DNA of 62,606 nucleotides from a virus: the IMG/VR virus record IMGVR_UViG_3300021197_001241, positions 1-62,606 of that record; one strand, given 5' to 3'. This document shows positions 43,401 through 49,975 of this stretch, piece after piece. The position numbers and the translations under genes are program-made. Every line of letters begins with the position of its first letter. Positions within the stretch are counted from its first letter, which is position 1. The notes under the pieces are model-generated. The model searched no databases and was not told the origin of the DNA. It was given only the letters and a program-made list of their open reading frames with translations.

Positions 43401-43832
43401 CGATATACTATCAATTGTTTGTCTGTACGCCCGTCCATCGGGTAGTTGAAAAAATTCGCCTCCAGCTGCTTCTTTTGCTGTGGTTTCAAAATAAAATTTA
43501 CCTTTAGTTAGATTCACTCTTCGAAGTTTATCTATGACTTTTGTCAAGTCATCTATTTTAATTTTTATCAGTTCTTCTACTCTGGGTACAACAATTTTAT
43601 TAATTACGTCGATTTCATATACAGTTGCGTCCTTTTCGGGGAACATACTGCTATTTTTAGGTCTCGGAGAAATAGAGGTTGAGCCAGCGAATTCAGCATC
43701 GATTTCTCGTAATCGACCTTGAAAACTTTTCAGCCCCTTTTGGAAGGCGGTCACATTTGAACTGAGACCGGTTGAGGGTATGGCAGCCCAAAGAGCTTTT
43801 ATTTCTTTTTCAGTTAAAGGTGCAAACGCCAT
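40449..43832 (-). CDS. Large baseplate/tail protein (1127 aa)
   Basis: Very large, with coiled segments near residues 580-640. A C-terminal segment (GLGGYHLITSVENEISTTGF then TKINARYETSG) resembles the closing domain of gpD/gp27-type tail and baseplate hub proteins. ACGGAG precedes the ATG. The location next to the LysM-type gene fits a baseplate wedge or hub component. Not identified further. Confidence 0.55.
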   Translation of the reverse strand: MAFAPLTEKEIKALWAAIPSTGLSSNVTAFQKGLKSFQGRLREIDAEFAGSTSISPRPKNSSMFPEKDATVYEIDVINKIVVPRVEELIKIKIDDLTKVIDKLRRVNLTKGKFYFETTAKEAAGGEFFQLPDGRAYRQTIDSISQTTIDKPTLEKEVSLLAGSEGLGIVNHTTNFNLEPYYFPIKAANVTGTMKPFFSFEETPEATGNSKRDWQSVSAPFITFFRSGDIKFSSDPEKKQFINRFIETYESKINTDALTSNEIARIIMVFFAVKILSFASQTYRRNEIGLDSQSRQQAEKVLEKILETVKREVNENPDFQQLSSEQKEALKQAVLRGIKVKPQCILIKNIYNLAQSNRKRLNAIKSITQGDELINYDYTRLVSNPKNSAATLNKLTKKGSDSSILELKPNEIARLFPYLKIYKIVSQNGKTEEVEFKFPNFYNVADTNPKMDFLNPIKNKYTQEYGVKSFNWRFIGSDPFTYSNDIDATLILFFNDFEQFTAQREQNGKTYRLLDLLTISKEELKKLKENDPDARFDIRVDVGWTGASPDKLSGYDVDDSIRTLFLAMTDYDIAFNQEGHFELTINYKSRLEQSLYDKKTNILQPSEISQKQINNLEKELKEEQSSEISSIEKVRQLETGLNSLRMASKENAYSNLIGFLLKNKSVFSEVFKKEDYLLESANIVEPSNRPKAGYNPFQSLSDEIASIKQDVESGEETAAEDTRFVPVEKKGEYILNYFFLGDLVEALAQECLSAKGKNRDPSEQEFLDDTRIVLTDFLLYDPKDLTNKNVLTINMGDIPISVDLFMSFYFEKVVKFNVSSYSLMKFIRDLVSYCIINVFEDCFGEENLDITIKTGFLDFKKEKPEVPFSQLDPFEHFARTTNKDQNLKLGELSLGEEYDFKNDMASSIAKSYLDLSYGFVPKIASKNERKNCTHALIISSESFDKKVLKINPQNYKGSRDKDAQQGLYHLDIGSAKGILKKINFQKTDQKGLREQRFTQEGATSFAILSNVFDVNIDLVGNTLFFPGQRIFINLGERFSQLGKSYDPDFTFSKIMGLGGYHLITSVENEISTTGFNTKINARYETSGDGETKDPTTGVSTSVVAVKANPEPEPLVVVDSVDYTTSESN

Positions 43833-43833
43833 T

Positions 43834-44175
43834 TTAAACTCCGTATAGTTGTATGACAGCTTCGTAATCTATTGGTATCAAAATTTCATCACCGGGTTTT
43901 ACATGAGACTCTGTTGGCTTCTTGTTAAAAAGAGCGATGATCCACCAATAATCAACTCTGCCATACATCTCATAAGCCAATTTGTAGAACCTGTCTCCAG
44001 TTTTCCAAATGTATAGCTTTGATTGAATTGATTGTTTGTCAGAATTTGATACCTCATTATACTGCGGAGATGCGTACTGCACGAATCCGGTTTTGTTTTT
44101 CTTATCGAAAAACTCTTCGTATAACTTATTGTCATTTAAAAACTGTCTTCTACTTCTGTTTCTTTTATAGGCCAT
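43834..44175 (-). CDS. LysM-like baseplate wedge protein, gp53-like (113 aa)
   Basis: WKTGDRFYKLAYEMYGRVDYWWIIALFN, followed by HVKPGDEILIP, is the LysM-like fold found in T4 gp53 and other baseplate proteins that clamp the hub. The N-terminus is basic. It sits between the large baseplate protein and a tail protein, in line with that role. Confidence 0.7.
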   Translation of the reverse strand: MAYKRNRSRRQFLNDNKLYEEFFDKKNKTGFVQYASPQYNEVSNSDKQSIQSKLYIWKTGDRFYKLAYEMYGRVDYWWIIALFNKKPTESHVKPGDEILIPIDYEAVIQLYGV

Positions 44176-44195
44176 CTTTGTCTCTCTTAATATTA

Positions 44196-44912
44196 TTAGG
44201 AACTACCCGAAATCGATAAAGGTACTCCGTTTACATATAACTGCCCGTCTTTTAAATTAGAAAAATATATTTCTTTTGTCGCGTTAGTGGATCCAAATTT
44301 ATACACTCTCGCAGTCTTTGGCAAAGTGGTTGGAACGGTCACGTTATCTGAGTTTGTAGTTAAAAAATCCATACCCTGCAATTCTTCATTATTTGAAACC
44401 TCGAACCACCCTAAACTATATTCATGCAGCGGAATAACATTAAAAGTCAAAACAACAGCGTTTGGTGTAAGTGTGTTATCCTCGGTACTTGGTTTTCCTG
44501 ATACTGTCTCTGTTCTAAGAGATGTCTGATAATATCTTTCACCTCTTTCTACGCTAAGTGAATCTACTGCACAGAGCAGCCCTTTGCTTTCAGTAGATCT
44601 TAATAAATTTGCGAATTTTATTCTCACAAGGGGAGGATCTTTTAAGGAAAGAGCATTTTGATTATTATACGTGGGATATAGAGATCTTGCAATACCTTGA
44701 GCAACCATAATGTTGCCGTCTCCAGTTACTTTTAATTCAAAATTTAATTTTCTTCTTGTTCCAGAATATGATAAAATCGGATCCATTCTACCAAAAACTT
44801 CTTCGGCATTCCAGCTGGAATCAAAAGATTCAGAATAAACCTTCAAACCTACGCCTTCAAGCTGAAACTTTGCCTTTGTCGCAATATGTTCTACTGTAAA
44901 ATTTAAACCCAT
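44196..44912 (-). CDS. Tail/baseplate protein (238 aa)
   Basis: EEVFGRMDPILSYSGTRRKL is a recurring block in myophage tail proteins next to the tape measure. The rest is beta-rich, with LCAVDSLSVERG...YYQTSLRTETV. A tube-fold or tail-completion protein is likely from position, with no firm family. Confidence 0.55.
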   Translation of the reverse strand: MGLNFTVEHIATKAKFQLEGVGLKVYSESFDSSWNAEEVFGRMDPILSYSGTRRKLNFELKVTGDGNIMVAQGIARSLYPTYNNQNALSLKDPPLVRIKFANLLRSTESKGLLCAVDSLSVERGERYYQTSLRTETVSGKPSTEDNTLTPNAVVLTFNVIPLHEYSLGWFEVSNNEELQGMDFLTTNSDNVTVPTTLPKTARVYKFGSTNATKEIYFSNLKDGQLYVNGVPLSISGSS

Positions 44913-44917
44913 TCTTT

Positions 44918-47179
44918 TTAAATCCTATTCCTGATAGTGTTGGCATTTGCCCTTAGACCACTATCTTTATAACTATTAACTTGTTCAATTGTTTTTACAA
45001 TTAATTTAATTAAATCGCCTTCGTCTGCTTTAACAGCCACGTTTACATCTACTGGTGTTGCACCTGCTGTAGATCCTCCGGTTGTTGCTGTTGCTGCGGC
45101 GGCGGATGCGTTTGCAGAATTAATCCTTCCACTTGCGTTTCTGGCAGTTGTTGTGGAATTAATTCTACCGGCACCTGCTTGAGCTACCGTTGAACTGGTG
45201 GCAGTTGCATTTGTAGTTGTTGACATCTCAACTTTTGTTCCGTCAAGATCGTGTGCCGCTTTTGCGGAACCCATAATAGCTGAAGAAAGCATATTGAAAA
45301 TTCCAACAATTGGGAACATAAACGTTCCCAGTGTCTTGAAAGCTTTTCCAACCATTCCCAAAATTGTTATGAATCCCGGAGAAGCAGCCTTATGCATAAA
45401 TATATCAGCAATAGATAGAATTAGAGTTGCCAGCAAGCCAATTGCAGTCAATATACCCGCACTACCTACTTGCATTGTAACAAATCCGGCGGCGACAGCT
45501 ATAGATAAACCAATAAATGCTGCACCTAGCAAACCTAAAACCACCTGCATTGTGGTACTTTCGGATTGTAGAGCCATCAATAAAATAGTAAAACCAGCGA
45601 TTGCTAGACCAAGTGGTCCTTTATTTGCCTTGAGTACTTCTTTTGAAAGGTTTCTAAAGGCGATTGTCAAAAGACCCACCGCAAGAGTTACAGCTGGAAG
45701 CACTCTTCCAAGCACCGGGATTTCAGTACTCAAAAGCTGAATAAAGTTTAAAACGGTTTTAAGAATGTTGACCAGTGGCATCAGGGTCTGTGCCAACATT
45801 CGACCTGTTTGTGCTAATTCATCCATGACGCTTTGAAAATTCTTCGCTTCTTCAGCAAGTGCAACAATTTCCGCTTGACTTTGGGCTGCGGCAGGAACAG
45901 CTGCGTCGAAGCCGTTTGCCATCATCATGGCTAATTGTGGAATATCCATTCCCAAAGTATCTGCTAGAGCCTTTCTTTGGTAGTAGCTCATATCATCGAA
46001 TGCTACCCCGGCTTCATTAACTGCATCAGATAACATTTTCATTCTTTCTGTTGGGTCAGTGGTGGTAACCATCTCCAAAGAATCCAAAAACGGTCCACCC
46101 AATAGTGCATTAAGCCTCCCAACAGATTGGGCAGCCCCATCGAAAGTATCAAACTGTTCAACAATACTAAGAACATCTGAAACTTCCATCCCAGCGGCGC
46201 GAGCGTTTACTTGCAACTTCTTGAATACATCTGTTGATTCGGATCCAAAGGCTGAAAGCTTTGGCATTGCATCGCTGAATGCCTGTGCCATAGCCTCTGG
46301 TGGCATATCTATTGTTCTTGCCAAGACAAACAATTCTCTTTGAGTTTCAGCTGCTTGGGTTGCCGAAACTCCCAAAGCCTTTGTCATAAATTGAAGGTTT
46401 TCTGCTGTAATGTCAGAAGAAATACCCAACTCATTTAAAACAGCTGTTGTTTTTGCAAGGTCGGTGCGTACTGCAGGAGTCAGATTTCTTAGATCTGTAA
46501 AGTCTCTGTTTAAAGAAAGGAATGATTCACCAGCTTCTTCTACGGAGATGCCCGCTGTGAACATTGCCTGTTCCAAGTCCATTAGTTCTTTGCCGTATTT
46601 TTCTACATTTCCACCGTTTTTTGCAAATTGAACCAGAGCCGCGTCTTGTGCTTTTGTTAAATTTATCGAACCCTTTATTACCTGTTCGATTCCAGCGGCT
46701 GCAAAGTTAGATATATCAAAAGTCTTTTTAAGCTGTTCATTTAATATGTTTGTGGCATCACCCGTATTTAAAATAGAAGCTGCGGTTCCTGCTAAGGTTT
46801 GATCAAATTCCGATGCCAGACCAATCATTTTTCCAAATGGAGTTATTAATTGATCTGCAGCTCCAGTTGCATCTTTTAGGGCTTCAGCAAGGGCTTTTGT
46901 TTCGGGGGCAGCTGTTTTTAGAACTTCTTGTAACTCAGCCACCTCCCTTCTTAGGTGCATCGCGTTGTTTCCGCTCTTTTCAAGAGCTTCGGCTTTTACT
47001 TCCAAAAATTCTATTAAAGCTTTGGCGGCAGCAGTAGCCGCTTCTTCTGCTGCGACCTTATCTTTGAGAGATTTTGCGCTTTTATTTAATGCTTCTGCTT
47101 CTTTAAGAAGTGCATTGGCATTTTTTTCTGTAAGCTCTACCTTTAATTGCAGCCTTTGTAATTCTTGTTCTGATGCCAT
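44918..47179 (-). CDS. Tail tape-measure protein (753 aa)
   Basis: N-terminal 110 residues form an alanine-rich coiled coil. Long helical middle, a hydrophobic region (about residues 470-640) with several membrane-like segments, and a low-complexity Ala/Thr tail. This composition and the place between tail chaperones and baseplate genes is typical for tape-measure proteins, which fix tail length and may enter the host membrane. AGGAAT precedes the start. Confidence 0.82.
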   Translation of the reverse strand: MASEQELQRLQLKVELTEKNANALLKEAEALNKSAKSLKDKVAAEEAATAAAKALIEFLEVKAEALEKSGNNAMHLRREVAELQEVLKTAAPETKALAEALKDATGAADQLITPFGKMIGLASEFDQTLAGTAASILNTGDATNILNEQLKKTFDISNFAAAGIEQVIKGSINLTKAQDAALVQFAKNGGNVEKYGKELMDLEQAMFTAGISVEEAGESFLSLNRDFTDLRNLTPAVRTDLAKTTAVLNELGISSDITAENLQFMTKALGVSATQAAETQRELFVLARTIDMPPEAMAQAFSDAMPKLSAFGSESTDVFKKLQVNARAAGMEVSDVLSIVEQFDTFDGAAQSVGRLNALLGGPFLDSLEMVTTTDPTERMKMLSDAVNEAGVAFDDMSYYQRKALADTLGMDIPQLAMMMANGFDAAVPAAAQSQAEIVALAEEAKNFQSVMDELAQTGRMLAQTLMPLVNILKTVLNFIQLLSTEIPVLGRVLPAVTLAVGLLTIAFRNLSKEVLKANKGPLGLAIAGFTILLMALQSESTTMQVVLGLLGAAFIGLSIAVAAGFVTMQVGSAGILTAIGLLATLILSIADIFMHKAASPGFITILGMVGKAFKTLGTFMFPIVGIFNMLSSAIMGSAKAAHDLDGTKVEMSTTTNATATSSTVAQAGAGRINSTTTARNASGRINSANASAAAATATTGGSTAGATPVDVNVAVKADEGDLIKLIVKTIEQVNSYKDSGLRANANTIRNRI

Positions 47180-47192
47180 TCTTTATTGATTC

Positions 47193-47522
47193 CTATTTAA
47201 AAGGCCACTTTAAGCCTGTGGTCTTTTCAAACCCTTTTACTGCCTTATCTAATTTGGACTTAGTTTGAAATGTCTTGGGGTTGTCCAACCCATGCTTCTT
47301 TATAGCTTCAAGATGTTTCTTTTCGTGTCCGAGAGCCTTAGCCAAACTTTTAACGTCTGAAGGCTTGCCTTTGATAAAGGACTTAAAATTTCTCATTGTC
47401 TTCCATCCGAACATATGATTCAAAGCAAGCTCAAGAGTTCCAGCAAACATTCTGCTGAAATTCTCGTTTAATCTTTTTTCTTTTAATTCTTCTAAATCTA
47501 TTATAAAGTCTTCGTTTTCCAT
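47193..47522 (-). CDS. Hypothetical tail-region protein (109 aa)
   Basis: Helical, lysine-rich (KALGHEKKHLEAIKKHGLDN). AGGAAT precedes the ATG. The location before the tape measure suggests a tail assembly role. Unrecognised. Confidence 0.55.
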   Translation of the reverse strand: MENEDFIIDLEELKEKRLNENFSRMFAGTLELALNHMFGWKTMRNFKSFIKGKPSDVKSLAKALGHEKKHLEAIKKHGLDNPKTFQTKSKLDKAVKGFEKTTGLKWPFK

Positions 47523-47545
47523 TTATTAAATTCCTATTTATGTTT

Positions 47546-48286
47546 TTAGCTTTTTAGCCCAATTGCAAACCGGTTTTTGGGACTGCCAGCTGTTCTATGT
47601 CTGAATAAGTTTCTTCCAAATATCTTTGTTCCATCTGCATCATACGCTATATACTCTGCCACGATATAATCCAAAGTTACAGAGAATTCTCTTATGTCGC
47701 TATTTTCATAAGTCAACTCCGGAGATTTAAGTTCTGTGATCCATGGCTTTTTCAGTATCCACTCTTCCAATTTTACGCCGTACTCGTCTATTGTTTCGAT
47801 AGTGACAGTTGGTATCTTTCGGGCGAATCGTTTAGGTTCCATTGATGAGGCTCCTTGATATATTGCCGCTTTACCAAGAGCACGTTCGATAGCGTACAAA
47901 AGGGTACTATAAAAAGATTGAAATCTTCCTTTTTCGGGCAAATCGCCAAGTATGCGCCCTAGAAAAGCTGGAGGCTTTTCGTCTCCAAATTGAGGACGCT
48001 CCATTATATCATTAAAAGTAAAGGTTACCGGTTGCCAATCAACGTATCCGCCTTCAATTAATAGTTCAGTACCACCAATTGGTATTTTTTCTTTCACGCC
48101 TTCGGTTATAGAAAAAGACGGAAGACTAACTGACTTGGCAATGTGCTGAACCTGTTGAGATTCTGACTCTAAAACTTCTCTATCTTGCTTGAGAGAAAAG
48201 TCTGCAAACTCAAACTTTACCAAAAATAGATTATTTCTTTTTGCAAAAACAGCATTTGGTTCTGTAAACCAACCTTTCATAGTCAT
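47546..48286 (-). CDS. Tube-fold tail protein, possible tube initiator (246 aa)
   Basis: The start at MTMKGWFTEPNAVF follows GGGAGGG. An 8-residue upstream extension is unlikely. The closing pattern EWILKKPWITELKSPELTYE, then REFSVTLDYIVAEY, mirrors the tail-tube protein here (KWTLKNAFI...LSEVTIDFKYDWAEL), so it has the same fold. A tube initiator like T4 gp48/gp54 is the likely role. Confidence 0.6.
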   Translation of the reverse strand: MTMKGWFTEPNAVFAKRNNLFLVKFEFADFSLKQDREVLESESQQVQHIAKSVSLPSFSITEGVKEKIPIGGTELLIEGGYVDWQPVTFTFNDIMERPQFGDEKPPAFLGRILGDLPEKGRFQSFYSTLLYAIERALGKAAIYQGASSMEPKRFARKIPTVTIETIDEYGVKLEEWILKKPWITELKSPELTYENSDIREFSVTLDYIVAEYIAYDADGTKIFGRNLFRHRTAGSPKNRFAIGLKS

Positions 48287-48338
48287 AGATAAAGCCCTCC
48301 CATTCAACATAATTAGATAGATAGCAATCTTTTTTATA

Positions 48339-48584
48339 TCATTTTTTATTTGCTTTCTTTACTGCTTCTGCTTCGTTCTCTATTTCTTTAACAAGACGCT
48401 GCAAAAACCACCTTCTTATTTGAATAGGCAGGTTGTATGCTTCTGTGAAAGACCACCCGCCATGATACTTCATTAAGAAAAATTCTTCATACACATTCTG
48501 AATGTATTCATTATTTAGGCCAAAGAAAGGATACAGTGAACGGAACCTCCACGTCCGTATTAGCACCACAACTTGGACAATCAA
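48339..48584 (-). CDS. Tail assembly chaperone partner, possibly a frameshift product (81 aa)
   Basis: The useful part is FFGLNNEYIQNVYEEFFLMK and then GWSFTEAYNLPIQIRRWFLQ, typical of short tail-assembly proteins after a hub gene. The ORF opens with a TTG inside the upstream gene, overlapping it by 74 nt in the +1 frame, with no ribosome-binding site nearby. It may be made by frameshift from the upstream gene, or from an internal start such as the ATG of MKYHGGW. Confidence 0.55.
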   Translation of the reverse strand: MIVQVVVLIRTWRFRSLYPFFGLNNEYIQNVYEEFFLMKYHGGWSFTEAYNLPIQIRRWFLQRLVKEIENEAEAVKKANKK

Positions 48585-49350
48585 ATTCGAATGTCATATC
48601 AATGTTCGGAGTCGCCTTGGCATAAATACTTCTCAAATGTCTAGTATCTCTTGAAGGCATTACAGAAACAAACTGATTGATTGTTGATCTATCAGAGTTT
48701 CCGTTCACTGATACTATAATCGATTTTAAGTGGTCCGTCAAAGGAGTTTCTTGTAATTTATTTTTTCTTTTTGATTCCAACAGCGATGACAGCTTCTGTT
48801 CATCAATCCCATTTAGAAGTTTGACTTCGACTGTCACATTTGTCGTCGGAAGATCAATAAAGAAATTTCCGGTATCCGAAGTCTCTACTTCCGCATCGTC
48901 AGAGCTTGAAACACCAACGTTGTTTAAATCAAAAGAATACTCTGTCGATGTGGCACAGGAAGGACATGTGATTTGCGTTTCATAGTCACTTCCAAATCCA
49001 GTAATTCTTGTTGCGACAAGAATAGCATTTCTGTCTCCAACAAGCAAGGTTTTTGGATTAATATTTTTATCCAATATAACGCTTTCAAGCAATCTTTCAA
49101 TTGCCAAGCCTTTCTTTAACAAGCTTTGAGAAGTTAGAATATCTTCTTCTTTCGCTGTCATATATTTTATTTCAACAGTATCTTTGCCACATAAAGGATG
49201 ACCTTCGGGATAATATATTCCCCCCGAAGGCAAATCTACATGTTCTGTTGGTGCTGAAAAATTAAAACCTGTTGTCGGTACAGGGTCGGCATGAGCTGGC
49301 TTTTCTTTTTCCAAGCCTGTAGCCTTCTTTCTACTACTATTTCTAGACAA
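48511..49350 (-). CDS. Baseplate hub/tail chaperone, gp26-like (279 aa)
   Basis: LPSGGIYYPEGHPLCGKDTV, then MTAKEEDILTSQSLL, matches hub subunits of T4-type phages. Two CPSC motifs (about residues 128-131 and 260-263) suggest a zinc ribbon. The C-terminus VEVPFTVSFLWPK overlaps the 81-aa ORF. It lies between the tube gene and the tube-initiator-like gene, matching tail assembly chaperone position. Confidence 0.65.
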   Translation of the reverse strand: MSRNSSRKKATGLEKEKPAHADPVPTTGFNFSAPTEHVDLPSGGIYYPEGHPLCGKDTVEIKYMTAKEEDILTSQSLLKKGLAIERLLESVILDKNINPKTLLVGDRNAILVATRITGFGSDYETQITCPSCATSTEYSFDLNNVGVSSSDDAEVETSDTGNFFIDLPTTNVTVEVKLLNGIDEQKLSSLLESKRKNKLQETPLTDHLKSIIVSVNGNSDRSTINQFVSVMPSRDTRHLRSIYAKATPNIDMTFEFDCPSCGANTDVEVPFTVSFLWPK

Positions 49351-49376
49351 TTAACACCTCTTTGTAATAAGTTAAT

Positions 49377-49919
49377 TTAGTTTTTCCAATAAGTTCTACC
49401 AGATGCAACCAATTCCGCCCAATCATATTTAAAGTCGATTGTTACTTCTGATAAGGCATCATCGCCATACTCAAGCTCGCCATACCCAACTTTAATGATG
49501 AAAGCGTTTTTAAGAGTCCACTTTTCTAGATCATTTCCATCTGAATCAATAGCTCGGATGACGACATCACCAACTGCAGCTGTTGATCTGGCTTTTGAGT
49601 TTGTTTGCGGGTTTGGATTCTTCAATTGAGAAGGACCAGCATAGCCAGACTGCTCAAGCATTTGCGCTGTAAGTTTGGCAGCGTCTGGGCTAACAGGATC
49701 AACGAGAGTCATGCTGACCTCATTCCAAGTAACCATTCCCGGATAATGAAATTTGTGATTCAAGTATGTGTGTTCTGTTGATTCAACAGTGATTTCTGGC
49801 TTGTTGACACCTTTTGCAAACCAAATTGCTCCAACATCATCCATTCCTGTAATTTGAACCAGAAATCTATATTTTCTTTTAGGTTCGACATTTGCGCTAG
49901 TCCAAAAACTGTTTACCAT
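49377..49919 (-). CDS. Tail tube protein, gp19-like (180 aa)
   Basis: Begins MVNSFWTSANVEPKRKYRFL, then GAIWFAKGVNKPEITVESTE, and closes with YGELEYGDDALSEVTIDFKY: the standard myophage tube layout and size. It forms the inner tube, assembled on the initiator and surrounded by the sheath encoded just upstream. Confidence 0.88.
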   Translation of the reverse strand: MVNSFWTSANVEPKRKYRFLVQITGMDDVGAIWFAKGVNKPEITVESTEHTYLNHKFHYPGMVTWNEVSMTLVDPVSPDAAKLTAQMLEQSGYAGPSQLKNPNPQTNSKARSTAAVGDVVIRAIDSDGNDLEKWTLKNAFIIKVGYGELEYGDDALSEVTIDFKYDWAELVASGRTYWKN

Positions 49920-49975
49920 TTTGTAAGGTCTCCTATTATATCTTTAAGTAGTTTTTGCAGAGATTAATCGCTAAA

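Noticed and set aside
45198-45740. Plus-strand ORF of 180 aa
   Set aside because: It lies within the tape-measure gene on the other strand, with no ribosome-binding site or recognisable domain.
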